Positions 26,180 to 35,536 of a stretch of 64,000 nucleotides of DNA are shown here, piece by piece. Both the position numbers and the translations under genes were made by a program. The stretch lies in NCBI RefSeq assembly GCF_006352025.1, contig NZ_CP040936.1, positions 62,001 through 126,000 of the forward strand. Direction: 5' to 3'. How positions within the stretch are numbered: the stretch's first letter is position 1; each line of letters begins with the position of its first letter. The DNA comes from Hymenobacter sp. DG01 (lineage in GTDB: Bacteria; Bacteroidota; Bacteroidia; Cytophagales; Hymenobacteraceae). Below the pieces are notes generated by a model. The model worked only from the letters and a program-made list of their open reading frames with translations, did no database searches and had not been told where the DNA came from.

Positions 26180-27637
26180 ATGCAGCACGTATCGCCTGTA
26201 CGGGAGCCGCTCGTTACCGGGGGGAAAACGTACCACGACGTCACCCAGGACGTGTCGCGCCAGGTAGAAGCCGCCCCCAATATCCGGTGGATGGCAGCTC
26301 TGAGCGTTGCCCTTGTCCTCCTCGGTGTATTTTTCTACTCCGTGTATCGCACCCTATGGTACGGTATCGGTGAGTGGGGTCTGAACAAAACTGTCGGTTG
26401 GGCCTGGGACATCACCAACTTCGTGTGGTGGGTAGGTATCGGTCACGCCGGTACCCTTATTTCAGCAGTTCTGCTGCTGTTCCGCCAGAAGTGGCGGACC
26501 TCCATCAACCGCGCTGCGGAGGCAATGACCATCTTCGCCGTAATCTGCGCAGCTATGTTCCCTGTGCTGCATATGGGTCGTCCATGGCTGGCATATTGGG
26601 TATTCCCGCTACAGAACACTTTCGGTTCTTTGTGGGTGAACTTTAACTCTCCCCTGCTGTGGGACGTGTTTGCCATTTCCACCTACTTCTCGGTGTCGCT
26701 GGTGTTCTGGTACACGGGCCTGGTTCCTGACTTCGCTACCATCCGTGACCGTGCTAAAGGTCCTATCGCCAAAGTAGCTTACTCGCTGCTGAGCTTTGGC
26801 TGGAAAGGTTCAGCTAAACACTGGTCGCGCTACGAAACGGTTTCCCTGATTCTGGCTGGTGTTTCTACCCCGTTGGTACTCTCGGTACACACCATCGTAT
26901 CGATGGACTTTGCCACCTCTGTAGTTCCTGGCTGGCACACCACGATCTTCCCGCCCTACTTCGTAGCTGGTGCTATCTTCTCGGGCTTCGCGATGGTACT
27001 GACGCTGATGCTGATTACCCGCGTAGTATTCAAACTGGAAGACTACATCACGATTGAACACATCGCCCTCATGAATAAGATCATGATGGTAACAGGTTCT
27101 ATTGTAGGGGTAGCTTACATCACAGAGTTCTTCATTGCTTGGTATTCGCAGGTAGAATTCGAGCAGTACGCTTTCATCAACCGGGCCACCGGTCCTTACT
27201 GGTGGGCATACTGGTCTATGATGACCTGCAACGTAATCACTCCGCAGCTGGTGTGGATTCGTCGCGTACGCTACAGCATTCCGCTTACTTTCGTGCTGTC
27301 CATTATCGTGAACATCGGTATGTGGTTCGAGCGCTTCGTGATTATCGTGACCTCCTTGCACCGTGACTACCTGCCGTCGAGCTGGGTGATGTTCTCTCCC
27401 TCTATCATCGATATTGGCATCTACGTTGGTACAATTGGTCTATTCTTCACCTTGTTCCTGCTCTTCGCCAAATTCTTCCCGGTGATTAACATGGCCGAAG
27501 TGAAATCCGTCCTGAAATACACGGTGGACAATGGTCCAACCTACACGGGTCACGATCCGCACCACCATACTCCCCAGCCTGCTACCACCCACGGAGTTCC
27601 AGCCTCGGCCTCTGTAAACTACGATAAGCATGACTAA
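26180..27637 (+). CDS. actC: Alternative complex III subunit ActC (NrfD-like membrane subunit)
   Basis: An integral membrane subunit of 485 residues, of the NrfD/PsrC family, that forms the quinol-binding half of the complex with ActF. About ten membrane helices can be traced between residues 33 and 445. Conserved features include [39 protein letters not shown] and WMFERF-like loops. The C-terminus is histidine-rich and soluble ([17 protein letters not shown]). The stop codon overlaps the actD start by 8 bases, so the two are translationally coupled. Confidence 0.95.
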   Translation: MQHVSPVREPLVTGGKTYHDVTQDVSRQVEAAPNIRWMAALSVALVLLGVFFYSVYRTLWYGIGEWGLNKTVGWAWDITNFVWWVGIGHAGTLISAVLLLFRQKWRTSINRAAEAMTIFAVICAAMFPVLHMGRPWLAYWVFPLQNTFGSLWVNFNSPLLWDVFAISTYFSVSLVFWYTGLVPDFATIRDRAKGPIAKVAYSLLSFGWKGSAKHWSRYETVSLILAGVSTPLVLSVHTIVSMDFATSVVPGWHTTIFPPYFVAGAIFSGFAMVLTLMLITRVVFKLEDYITIEHIALMNKIMMVTGSIVGVAYITEFFIAWYSQVEFEQYAFINRATGPYWWAYWSMMTCNVITPQLVWIRRVRYSIPLTFVLSIIVNIGMWFERFVIIVTSLHRDYLPSSWVMFSPSIIDIGIYVGTIGLFFTLFLLFAKFFPVINMAEVKSVLKYTVDNGPTYTGHDPHHHTPQPATTHGVPASASVNYDKHD

Positions 27638-28154
27638 GCGCTTCGCCCTCGGCATCTTCGACGACGAAGACGTGCTGCTGCACGCCGTTGAAAACGTCCG
27701 CGAGGCGGGCGTTAAGATCTACGAAGTTTTCACGCCATTCCCAATTCACGGGATGGATGATGCTCTCGGTATCGAACGTTCCCGTCTTCCCATTGCCGCT
27801 TTCTTCTTCGGCCTGACGGGGTTGAGCTTTGCGCTCTGGATGCAGATTTATATGCTGGGTTTTGACTGGCCGATGATTATTGGCGGTAAACCCCACATAG
27901 CCTTGCCGTCCTTCATTCCGGTTTCGTTTGAGCTAACGGTGTTGTTCTGCTGCCACGGTATGGTAATTACCTTCTATACCATCAGCAAACTCTACCCCCG
28001 TTGGAAAACACCGGTACTGGACGTACGCTCTACCGATGACAAATTTGTGGTAGCCATTGAGGTGAATGAAAACACCGATATGACGAAGCTGACTCAGCTG
28101 CTGCGTGATAACGGAGCTTCGGAGGTGAACCAAAAAGAAATGTCTAAGTTCTAA
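27630..28154 (+). CDS. actD: Alternative complex III subunit ActD (DUF3341)
   Basis: A membrane-associated subunit of 174 residues, DUF3341 family. It begins with a soluble domain ([39 protein letters not shown]) and has two membrane helices (about 52-73 and 92-113), then a second soluble part ending in a short regulatory-like fold ([28 protein letters not shown]). Its position between actC and actE, with start and stop overlapping both, is typical of Act operons. Confidence 0.95.
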   Translation: MTKRFALGIFDDEDVLLHAVENVREAGVKIYEVFTPFPIHGMDDALGIERSRLPIAAFFFGLTGLSFALWMQIYMLGFDWPMIIGGKPHIALPSFIPVSFELTVLFCCHGMVITFYTISKLYPRWKTPVLDVRSTDDKFVVAIEVNENTDMTKLTQLLRDNGASEVNQKEMSKF

Positions 28155-28897
28155 TGACGCATTCGCTGAAAGTAACTCTGCAAGCGTCGGCGGTTCTGCT
28201 GGCATCGGTGTTCACCACCGCCTGCAACCGCGCCGATGACCCTGGCTTGGAGTACGCTCCCGAGATGTACTATCCAATCCCTTATGAGCCGCTAAAGCAG
28301 CTGAGCTCTAATAAGGTGAACCCCATGGGCCTGAATATGCGTGCTCCCGCTATCGGGACTGTGCCCCGTGGTAAAGCCAATTACTACACCCATATTGCCA
28401 AGGATGACATAGCCACGGCTGAGGCAACCCTTCGCAATCCTTACGCTTACACCAAAGACGCTCTGGAAGAAGGCAAAACGCTATACGTGCGTAACTGCCA
28501 GCACTGCCACGGAGAGTCAGGGGCCGGTGATGGTCCCGTAGGTGCTAAGTTCAAAGGTGTGCCTAACTATTCAGTAGGCAATTACAAAACCATGAATGAC
28601 GGGCACATCTACCACGTCATTCAATGGGGTAAAGGCCGCATGATGCCACACGGCTCTCAGGTAAACCCACAGGAGCGTTGGAAGATTGCCATGTATGTGC
28701 GTATGCTTCAGCAGGGTAAAGGCCCTGATGGGATGACGGACTTTCTCAAAGCTAATGGGGTAGCGAATGCCGCAGTAGCTGACTCGTCGCAGACCACAGA
28801 CCAGCAAAACCAATCACCGGTACAGGAAGCTCAAGCTGATAAGGCTTCACAAACTCCTGGTCAGGGTGATAAAGCACGTAACGGCACGGCTCTTTAA
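28154..28897 (+). CDS. actE: Alternative complex III subunit ActE (monoheme cytochrome c lipoprotein)
   Basis: A monoheme cytochrome c of 247 residues, thought to hand electrons from ActA to the oxidase. The N-terminus is a lipoprotein signal (VLLASVFTTAC before NRADD), which would tether it to the membrane. One heme site, NCQHCHGESGAGDGPVG, lies near residues 114-130, and KGRMMPHG supplies the likely methionine ligand. The end is a Gln/Ala/Asp-rich tail. Start and stop overlap actD as TAATG, which means tight coupling. Confidence 0.95.
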   Translation: MTHSLKVTLQASAVLLASVFTTACNRADDPGLEYAPEMYYPIPYEPLKQLSSNKVNPMGLNMRAPAIGTVPRGKANYYTHIAKDDIATAEATLRNPYAYTKDALEEGKTLYVRNCQHCHGESGAGDGPVGAKFKGVPNYSVGNYKTMNDGHIYHVIQWGKGRMMPHGSQVNPQERWKIAMYVRMLQQGKGPDGMTDFLKANGVANAAVADSSQTTDQQNQSPVQEAQADKASQTPGQGDKARNGTAL

Positions 28898-28906
28898 TCT
28901 TCTCCT

Positions 28907-30235
28907 ATGGCAACTCTGACGCATCACGAAAGCGTTACGGCTGAATACCTGGAGGTTTCGCCGAATGCTCGTAAGAAATTTATCATGATCATCGTGGCGG
29001 GCGTTGTTGTCCTGGCTGTCGGCTTGCTGCTGGCTGCTCTGGGTATCGGCGCGGAACACCACGAAGGAGCCGCCGCTGCTCATGAGGCTACCAGCCATGG
29101 TGCTGGCCCTGCCGCTGGGCACCACGGCAGCCCAGCTTGGCTGAAACGCCTGATCGTGAGTCTGTGGCACAACAACGTCTTTTTTACGGGCGTCTCGGCT
29201 ATCGGAACGGTATTCATGGCCATTCAATATGTAGCCTATGCTGGCTGGTCGGTACTGATCAAGCGCATCAACGAGGCGTTGAGTGCTTGGCTTATTCCCG
29301 GCCTGATCCTGATGATCGGCATATTCGCCATTAGCCTGATCAACCACGACATCTTCCACTGGACGATGCCGGGAATTATGGATGAAGGCAGCGAGAACTA
29401 TGACCACATCATTGCTGGTAAAGCAGGTTTCCTAAACCTACCTTTCTACCTTATCCGAATGGTGTTGTTCTTGGGTCTTTGGGCATTCTTCACGAAGCGT
29501 CTGCGCGACTTGTCGCTAGCTGAGGATCTGAATGGTGGCACTGAGTACTTCCATAAGAGCATCAATGTTTCGGCTCTATTCCTGGTGATTTACGCTGTTT
29601 CCTCGCCTATTGCTGCCTGGGACTGGGTAATGTCAGTTGATACCCACTGGTTCTCTACCATGTTCGGCTGGTATGTATTCGCCTCTTGGTGGGTATCGGG
29701 TATTGCCGCAGTAACGCTCTGCACGATTCTGCTTAAGCAAGCTGGTTACCTGCGCTGGGTAAAAGAAGGGCACCTGCATGACTTGGGCAAATTCATGTTC
29801 GGCTTCAGCATCTTCTGGACTTACGTGTGGTTCTCTCAGTTCATGCTGATTTGGTACGCTAACCTGCCTGAAGAATCTGTGTACTTCAACCAGCGCTTGG
29901 GTGGCTTCGATGGCCGCTACACTTGGATGTTCTATGGTAACCTGGTTATCAACTTTGTGTTCCCCTTCTTGGTGCTAATGACCCGCGACGCTAAGCGTCA
30001 GATGATCATGCTCAAGATCGTGAGCATCGCCATCCTAATTGGCCACTGGTCAGACTTCTATCTCATGCTGATGCCTGGAACGATGAAGGCTGAAAACGGG
30101 TTTATTATTGAGATAGGCACGGCACTGATTTTCCTGGGGGCTTTCCTGTTGCTAATGACCAAGCGCCTCTCGCAGGCTTCACTGGTGCCGGTTCACCATC
30201 CTTTCTTGGATGAAAGCGTTCACCACACCACCTGA
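28907..30235 (+). CDS. actF: Alternative complex III subunit ActF (NrfD-like membrane subunit)
   Basis: The second large membrane subunit, 442 residues, with ten likely helices. A soluble N-terminus is followed by FIMIIVAGVVVLAVGLLLAA, then a histidine-rich loop (HHEGAAAAHEATSHGAG) and nine more hydrophobic segments up to IFLGAFLLLMTKRL. Internal features such as SSPIAAWDWVMSVDTHWFSTMFGWYVF and GRYTWMFYGNLVINFVFPF are typical of ActF. It starts 9 bases after actE. The cytochrome oxidase genes follow in the same direction. Confidence 0.95.
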   Translation: MATLTHHESVTAEYLEVSPNARKKFIMIIVAGVVVLAVGLLLAALGIGAEHHEGAAAAHEATSHGAGPAAGHHGSPAWLKRLIVSLWHNNVFFTGVSAIGTVFMAIQYVAYAGWSVLIKRINEALSAWLIPGLILMIGIFAISLINHDIFHWTMPGIMDEGSENYDHIIAGKAGFLNLPFYLIRMVLFLGLWAFFTKRLRDLSLAEDLNGGTEYFHKSINVSALFLVIYAVSSPIAAWDWVMSVDTHWFSTMFGWYVFASWWVSGIAAVTLCTILLKQAGYLRWVKEGHLHDLGKFMFGFSIFWTYVWFSQFMLIWYANLPEESVYFNQRLGGFDGRYTWMFYGNLVINFVFPFLVLMTRDAKRQMIMLKIVSIAILIGHWSDFYLMLMPGTMKAENGFIIEIGTALIFLGAFLLLMTKRLSQASLVPVHHPFLDESVHHTT

Positions 30236-30253
30236 TTTCAGACGCTGAGTTGG

Positions 30254-30285
30254 GAGAGGTGAGAACTATTCATCTCTCACTTCTC
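30254..30285 (+). promoter_or_regulatory. Stem-loop between actF and coxB
   Basis: An 11-bp stem (GAGAGGTGAGA with TCTCACTTCTC, one wobble pair) around a 10-base loop, in the gap between actF and coxB. Like the other gaps of this operon it holds a hairpin without a T run. Confidence 0.55.
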
Positions 30286-30315
30286 GCTCTCAGTACTCAC
30301 TTCTACCTCCTGCTA

Positions 30316-31383
30316 ATGACTACTCTTGGTATTCTTCTGGTGTTGGTGTTGCTGCTGGTCGTGTTTGGCCTGCTGTTCCGCCTCCAGATTATGACTTCAA
30401 TTTTCTCGGGCAGTTCTTCCCGTGAAATTGGAGTTAGCAACCGTATTAACGCCATTCTGTTCATCATCTTCTTGATTGTTGGTGGTGCGGCCTTTACCTG
30501 GTCGTTCATCGATAACTATGATAAGATGAATCCGCCCATTGCCTCTGTGCACGGTCATGCTACCGAGCGCATGTTCTGGACGACTATGATCATCTTGGGT
30601 ATCGTGTTTGCCCTAACTCAGGTTTTGCTGTTCGTGTACTCTTATAAGTACCAGCACAAAGAAGGTCGGCGGGCGTTCTTCTTCCCTCATAACAACAAGA
30701 TTGAGGTTATCTGGACTCTGATTCCGGCTATTGTTATGGCTGGTCTGGTGTTTGCCGGCTGGAAAGAGTGGACCCGAATCACTGGCCCTGCACCTAAGGA
30801 CTCTGTGGTGGTTGAAGTAATGGGCAAGCAGTTCAACTGGCTGGTGCGCTATCCTGGTCGTGACCAGAAGCTCGGCGTTGTTAACTACCGTCTGATTGAT
30901 GCTACCAACGAGTTTGGTTTTGACTTGAGCGATAAAAATGGCATCGACGATTTTGTCGCTCCTGAAATCCACGTTCCAAAAGGCCACCCTGTACTTCTGA
31001 AGATTCGCTCGCGTGATGTACTACACGCAGTGTATATGCCTCACTTCCGCGTGCAGATGTACGCAGTGCCTGGTATGCCGACTAAGTTCTGGTTTACGCC
31101 AACTAAGACTACGGACGAAATGCGGGCTCAGACAGGTAACCCAAAATTCAACTACGAACTGGCCTGTAACCAAATCTGCGGGCGTGGTCACTTCGCTATG
31201 AAGCTGAACATCGTCGTTGATGAACCGGATGACTACGTAGCTTGGTACGGACAGCAGAAATCGTTCTCTGAGCAGAACCCTGATGTGCTGGCAAGCTTTA
31301 AACAGAAGTCGGATAAACTGGTTGAGAAAGAAACGGCTGCTTCTGCTGCCGCAGTAGTTCCGGCCGCTAAGGCTTCGCTCTAA
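30316..31383 (+). CDS. coxB: Cytochrome c oxidase subunit II
   Basis: Holds the CuA centre that takes electrons from cytochrome c and passes them to subunit I. I start it at the ATG at 30316 (MTTLGILLVLVLLLVVFG), giving 355 residues; the frame extends to a TTG at 30250 but would run through the stem-loop. Hydrophobic segments lie near residues 3-24, 46-66 and 86-113. The CuA ligands are visible in ACNQICGRGHFAMKLN (two Cys, His, Met) with the upstream HAVYMPHFRVQMYAVPGMP. There is no CxxCH, so this is an aa3-type, not a caa3-type, subunit II. Confidence 0.95.
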   Translation: MTTLGILLVLVLLLVVFGLLFRLQIMTSIFSGSSSREIGVSNRINAILFIIFLIVGGAAFTWSFIDNYDKMNPPIASVHGHATERMFWTTMIILGIVFALTQVLLFVYSYKYQHKEGRRAFFFPHNNKIEVIWTLIPAIVMAGLVFAGWKEWTRITGPAPKDSVVVEVMGKQFNWLVRYPGRDQKLGVVNYRLIDATNEFGFDLSDKNGIDDFVAPEIHVPKGHPVLLKIRSRDVLHAVYMPHFRVQMYAVPGMPTKFWFTPTKTTDEMRAQTGNPKFNYELACNQICGRGHFAMKLNIVVDEPDDYVAWYGQQKSFSEQNPDVLASFKQKSDKLVEKETAASAAAVVPAAKASL

Positions 31384-31408
31384 CTTCATTTAATTGCACG
31401 CTTCTACT

Positions 31409-33268
31409 ATGGCTGCTAATCTTCCCACTCAATCGCAAGTGCAAGGCGGTGCCGGTGTTACTGAGCCAGGCATTGCGCACGATGAGCATGCGCATCACGA
31501 CGAGCACCACGAGCAAAATTTCCTGCAGAAGTATGTCTTTAGCACGGACCACAAAGTAATTGCCAAGCAGTTCCTGATTACAGGTATTTTCTGGGCTATT
31601 ATCGGGGGTACGCTGTCGAGCTTGTTTCGTCTGCAGCTGGGCTGGCCAGAATCTACCTTTGAATGGCTTTCGCCCTTCCTAGGCAAATGGATTGAAGCCG
31701 GCAAGCTGAACCCGGAATTCTATCTAGCGCTTGTAACGATGCACGGCACTATTATGGTGTTCTTTGTGCTGACGGCCGGATTGTCGGGGACGTTCTCGAA
31801 CTTCCTGATTCCGCTGCAAATTGGTGCCCGCGACATGGCTTCGGGCTTCATGAACATGCTCTCGTACTGGTTCTTTTTCCTGTCGAGCGTGGTTATGTTT
31901 GCCTCTCTCTTCATTGAAACGGGTCCTGCTGCTGCTGGTTGGACAATCTATCCCCCGTTGAGCGCCTTGCCTCAGGCAATTCCTGGTTCGGGAGCTGGCC
32001 AAACGCTGTGGTTGGTATCGATGGCCTTGTTCATCGTTTCTCAGCTGCTCGGTGGTGTGAACTACATCACTACGGTTATCAACCTGCGTACTCAGGGTAT
32101 GAGCATGAGCAAATTGCCCCTCACGATCTGGGCTTTCTTCCTCACTGCTATTCTAGGCCTGCTATCTTTCCCTGTGCTGTTCTCGGCAGCGCTGCTGCTG
32201 ATCTTTGACCGTTCGTTTGGCACTTCCTTCTTCCTGTCGGATATCTACATTGCTGGTCAGGCTTTGCCTAACACCGGTGGCTCGCCTATTTTGTTCCAGC
32301 ACTTGTTCTGGTTCCTGGGTCACCCCGAGGTGTATATCGTAATCATGCCTGCCATGGGTATGGTATCGGAGATTCTAGCTACCAATTCCCGTAAGCCTAT
32401 CTTCGGCTACCGGGCTATGATCGGTTCGCTGCTCGGTATCTCGCTGCTCTCGTTTATCGTGTGGGCTCACCACATGTTCGTAACGGGCATGAACCCCTTC
32501 TTGGGCTCTGTGTTCATGTTCCTTACCCTGATTATTGCAGTTCCATCAGCGGTAAAGACATTCAACTGGCTTGCAACGCTCTGGCGTGGTAACATCCGGT
32601 TCACCACGGCTATGCTGTTCAGTATTGGCTTCGTATCGCTGTTCATTGCTGGTGGTTTGACTGGTATTGTGCTAGGTAATGCTGCGCTGGATATTCAGAT
32701 GCACAACACTTACTTCGTGGTAGCTCACTTCCACTTGGTAATGGGCTCTTCAGCCTTCTTTGGTCTGTGGGCGGGTGTTTACCACTGGTTCCCGAAGATG
32801 TTTGGCCGTATGATGGATGAGAAGCTGGGCTACGTTCACTTCTGGCTGACCTTCCTGGGCGTGTATCTGGTATTCCTGCCGATGCACTATGTAGGTATTG
32901 CTGGCTTCCCCCGTCGCTACTACGCCTGGACTGGTTTTGATACGTTCAGCCAATTCGCTGACCTGAACAAGTTTATCTCAGCAGCGGCCATTATTGCCTT
33001 CTTTGCTCAGTTCGTATTCATTTTCAATTTCTTCTACAGCATTTTCCGCGGCCGTCGTGCTACGGAAAACCCCTGGAACTCGACGACGTTGGAGTGGACT
33101 ACGCCAGTAGTTCCTGGTCACGGCAACTGGCCCGGTGCTATTCCGGCCGTACACCGCTGGCCTTATGACTACAGCAAGCCGGGCGCAGCCGAGGACTTTA
33201 TTCCCCAGCACATTCCTTATTCACAGACGCAGTCGTCTAACCTGCCGTACGAAAAGGAAATGGAATAA
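31409..33268 (+). CDS. coxA: Cytochrome c oxidase subunit I
   Basis: The catalytic subunit, which reduces oxygen at the heme a3-CuB site and pumps protons. It has 619 residues from the ATG at 31409 and about twelve membrane helices. Signatures: low-spin heme region TMHGTIMVFFVLTAGLSG, CuB/tyrosine helix FLGHPEVYIVIMPAMGM, the histidine pair in VWAHHMFVTGMNP, and MHNTYFVVAHFHLVMG for the heme ligands. The N-terminus has a His/Glu-rich stretch (HDEHAHHDEHHEQN) that might bind metal. It is followed by a strong terminator. Confidence 0.97.
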   Translation: MAANLPTQSQVQGGAGVTEPGIAHDEHAHHDEHHEQNFLQKYVFSTDHKVIAKQFLITGIFWAIIGGTLSSLFRLQLGWPESTFEWLSPFLGKWIEAGKLNPEFYLALVTMHGTIMVFFVLTAGLSGTFSNFLIPLQIGARDMASGFMNMLSYWFFFLSSVVMFASLFIETGPAAAGWTIYPPLSALPQAIPGSGAGQTLWLVSMALFIVSQLLGGVNYITTVINLRTQGMSMSKLPLTIWAFFLTAILGLLSFPVLFSAALLLIFDRSFGTSFFLSDIYIAGQALPNTGGSPILFQHLFWFLGHPEVYIVIMPAMGMVSEILATNSRKPIFGYRAMIGSLLGISLLSFIVWAHHMFVTGMNPFLGSVFMFLTLIIAVPSAVKTFNWLATLWRGNIRFTTAMLFSIGFVSLFIAGGLTGIVLGNAALDIQMHNTYFVVAHFHLVMGSSAFFGLWAGVYHWFPKMFGRMMDEKLGYVHFWLTFLGVYLVFLPMHYVGIAGFPRRYYAWTGFDTFSQFADLNKFISAAAIIAFFAQFVFIFNFFYSIFRGRRATENPWNSTTLEWTTPVVPGHGNWPGAIPAVHRWPYDYSKPGAAEDFIPQHIPYSQTQSSNLPYEKEME

Positions 33269-33290
33269 GTCCTCTTAGCACTAGCCTTCT

Positions 33291-33326
33291 AAAATGGGCC
33301 GCTGTAGCTACGGCGGCCCATTTTAT
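33291..33326 (+). terminator. Terminator of the act-cox operon
   Basis: A 12-bp perfect stem (AAAATGGGCCGC with GCGGCCCATTTT) and 10-base loop, then TATTTAT, 22 bases after the coxA stop codon. Confidence 0.85.
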
Positions 33327-33330
33327 TTAT

Positions 33331-33388
33331 GTATAAAGGGAAACCCGGACCGGCCGCGCCGGGCCCGAGTTTCCCTTTATACTTTTTT
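33331..33388 (+). terminator. Second stem-loop in the ctaA leader, terminator or attenuator
   Basis: A long stem (GTATAAAGGGAAAC with its complement ending at 33382, plus an inner GC-rich CCCGG-CCGGG part) directly followed by six T. It lies 5 bases after the coxA terminator and 58 bases before the ctaA ATG. It may back up the first terminator or attenuate ctaA. Confidence 0.75.
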
Positions 33389-33445
33389 AAGCAAACCACG
33401 GGTTCGGTGGTTTATAGATTGAATTTTCGCGTAGTCACGTTGAGT

Positions 33446-34528
33446 ATGTCAACTCCTAATTTTGTGAGCCGTTTTCGGTTCGTCGGAATTCTGACGGTAG
33501 TAGCTGTGTACGTCCTGATTCTGGTTGGTGGTATCGTACGGAGCACTGGCTCCGGCATGGGCTGTCCGGACTGGCCTAAGTGTTTTGGTACCTGGGTACC
33601 CCCTACGCAGTTAAGTCAGTTGCCGGCCAACTACAAGGAAATCTATACGGCTCAACGAGTTGAGAAAAACAAAAAGCTGGCGGCGAAGCTAGAGCGGCTA
33701 GGCTTTCACCAAGTAGCCGGTGATATCTTCGCCCATCCTACTCAGTATATTGAAACAGACTTCAACCCGGTGAAAACCTGGATTGAGTATGTCAACCGTT
33801 TGGTGGGGGCCCTGATTGGAGTATTTGTGCTGGCAACAGTTGTCTTTGCATTGCCTTATTGGCGTCGGGACCCTATTGTTTTCTGGTTAGCGTTTGCCTC
33901 CTTCGTGCTCACCGGAGTACAGGGTTGGTTGGGCTCTCTGGTAGTGTCAACCAACTTGTTGCCCATCATGGTAACTATCCATATGGGCCTAGCACTGGTT
34001 ATTGTGGCCCTGCTCATTTACGCCGTTGACCGGTCGCAGCGGGGTAGGGAGGCCAGGGTAGAAGCTGTACAGAGTATTTCCGGGTTAATGATAGTACTCT
34101 GGGCTGCAGTGGCTCTCACGTTTGTGCAAATTGTTCTGGGTACCCAGGTTCGGGAACAGATAGACTTAGTAGCTTCTGCGGCTAATTACCTTAACCGTGC
34201 TGGGTGGGTGAATCAGCTTGGTGGTACATTCCGTTTCCACCGTACATTTTCGGCAGCGCTATTGCTGCTGAATGCGTACCTGGTGTACCGGCTATACACC
34301 CTACCTTCCCTACGACTTCATAAGCTGGCTACGGCCATCCTCGTATTTATAGTCGGAGAAATAGTGGCTGGGGTAGTGCTGGCTTACTTTTCGTTTCCGG
34401 CAGCAGTACAACCCGTTCACTTGACGCTGGCCACCCTACTCTTCGGTGCACAGTTTTTGGCGTTGGTTGCATATGGGCAGGCCACGAAGTTGCGGCGGCA
34501 GGTGGTTACTCCGCCGGTTGTTGCGTAA
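33446..34528 (+). CDS. ctaA: Heme A synthase (CtaA/COX15)
   Basis: Oxidises heme O to heme A, the cofactor of the oxidase just upstream. The protein has 360 residues and about eight membrane helices. It opens with FRFVGILTVVAVYVLILVGGIVRSTGSGMGCPDWPKCFGTWVPP, the family's conserved N-terminal motif, and has paired heme-binding histidines in WIEYVNRLVGA-type and TIHMGLALV loops and again in RFHRTFSAALLLLN and QPVHLTLA. The start is the ATG at 33446; an upstream ATG at 33329 lies inside a hairpin and is rejected. Confidence 0.95.
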   Translation: MSTPNFVSRFRFVGILTVVAVYVLILVGGIVRSTGSGMGCPDWPKCFGTWVPPTQLSQLPANYKEIYTAQRVEKNKKLAAKLERLGFHQVAGDIFAHPTQYIETDFNPVKTWIEYVNRLVGALIGVFVLATVVFALPYWRRDPIVFWLAFASFVLTGVQGWLGSLVVSTNLLPIMVTIHMGLALVIVALLIYAVDRSQRGREARVEAVQSISGLMIVLWAAVALTFVQIVLGTQVREQIDLVASAANYLNRAGWVNQLGGTFRFHRTFSAALLLLNAYLVYRLYTLPSLRLHKLATAILVFIVGEIVAGVVLAYFSFPAAVQPVHLTLATLLFGAQFLALVAYGQATKLRRQVVTPPVVA

Positions 34529-34533
34529 CTTTG
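34526..34533 (+). promoter_or_regulatory. Likely -7 promoter box for ctaB
   Basis: TAACTTTG, followed by CGGC, is an exact TAnnTTTG match overlapping the ctaA stop codon. The predicted start near 34540 leaves a leader of about 43 bases before the ctaB ATG. It may give ctaB and later genes their own expression. Confidence 0.6.
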
Positions 34534-34582
34534 CGGCCCCGTTTGGCGGATTTTTCGCCGCACAACTTGTTTTCAGCAGTTG

Positions 34583-35434
34583 ATGAGTAAGGCTAGGGCT
34601 TTCTTCCAGTTAATTAAATTCCGCTTGGCGCTTACGGTAGCTTTTTCCAGCGCCATCGGCTACCTGCTGGGAGCCCATGAGCTTGATTGGGGGCGTGCGG
34701 CATTGGTGTTGGTAGGGGGCTTAGCCGTTACGGGCGCTGCCAATACGATCAACCAGATTTTTGAGATAGATCTGGACAAGCTGATGAAGCGGACGGCCAA
34801 GCGGCCACTTCCGCTTGGGATAGTGAGCGTGCAGGAGGCCTGGATTTTTACTGTGATACTGGGCGTGGCGGGGTTGGCGCTGCTAACTTTTGTCTTCAAC
34901 CCGGTTGCCGCCGCGCTTTCTCTGATTTCCCTGATTCTTTACGGGTTCATTTATACCCCCCTGAAAACAATTTCGCCCATTTGCGTGGCGGTGGGAGCCA
35001 TTCCTGGCGGAATGCCGCCGCTGATTGGCTGGGTGGCGGCTACGGGCTACCTGGGTCCCGAAGGATGGATCCTGTTCGGTATTCAGTTTATGTGGCAGTT
35101 TCCTCACTTCTGGGCCATTGCCTGGGTACTCGATGAGGATTATAAGAAGGCAGGGTTCAAAATGCTGCCTACCCCCGGTAAAAAGGACTTGCGCACGGCT
35201 TTCCAGATCATGACCTACACCCTGGTCCTGATTCCGCTCAGCCTGCTGCCCTTCTACTTCGGGATGACCAGTACCACCTACCCCATGGTAGCCGCTATAT
35301 GTGGAGTACTGTTTCTGATGCAGACCTTTTACCTGATGCGCACCGTCAGTAAGAAAGCAGCTATGAGCATCATGTTCGGCTCTTTTCTGTACCTGCCCAT
35401 AGTGCAGATAGCCTTGGTGCTGGACAAAATATAG
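34583..35434 (+). CDS. ctaB: Protoheme IX farnesyltransferase (heme O synthase)
   Basis: A prenyltransferase of 283 residues that adds a farnesyl group to heme B to give heme O, the substrate of CtaA. It has the aspartate-rich UbiA-type motif AANTINQIFEIDLDKLMKRTAKRPLP near residues 50-75 and a second motif WVLDEDYKKAGFKMLP, with about eight membrane helices. It also goes by cyoE. The start is the ATG at 34583, one codon after a TTG. Confidence 0.95.
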   Translation: MSKARAFFQLIKFRLALTVAFSSAIGYLLGAHELDWGRAALVLVGGLAVTGAANTINQIFEIDLDKLMKRTAKRPLPLGIVSVQEAWIFTVILGVAGLALLTFVFNPVAAALSLISLILYGFIYTPLKTISPICVAVGAIPGGMPPLIGWVAATGYLGPEGWILFGIQFMWQFPHFWAIAWVLDEDYKKAGFKMLPTPGKKDLRTAFQIMTYTLVLIPLSLLPFYFGMTSTTYPMVAAICGVLFLMQTFYLMRTVSKKAAMSIMFGSFLYLPIVQIALVLDKI

Positions 35435-35489
35435 TTCTTCTGCTAGCGGTTAAGTATCGTGGGAAAGTGAGACAAAGCCTCCCTAAACC

Positions 35490-35507
35490 GTGTTAAGCAG
35501 GTAACAC
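35490..35507 (+). promoter_or_regulatory. Short palindrome before the first subunit III gene
   Basis: GTGTTA and TAACAC flank a 6-base loop, followed by TTTCTTGTTT, 30 bases ahead of the ATG at 35537. It could be a weak terminator or a protein-binding site; its role is open. Confidence 0.35.
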
Positions 35508-35536
35508 TTTCTTGTTTATAACTCACTTCTCATCAT

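Noticed and set aside
33329..33445. Upstream ATG extending ctaA by 39 residues
   Set aside because: The codon lies inside a stem-loop and the added residues are unlike the conserved start of heme A synthases.
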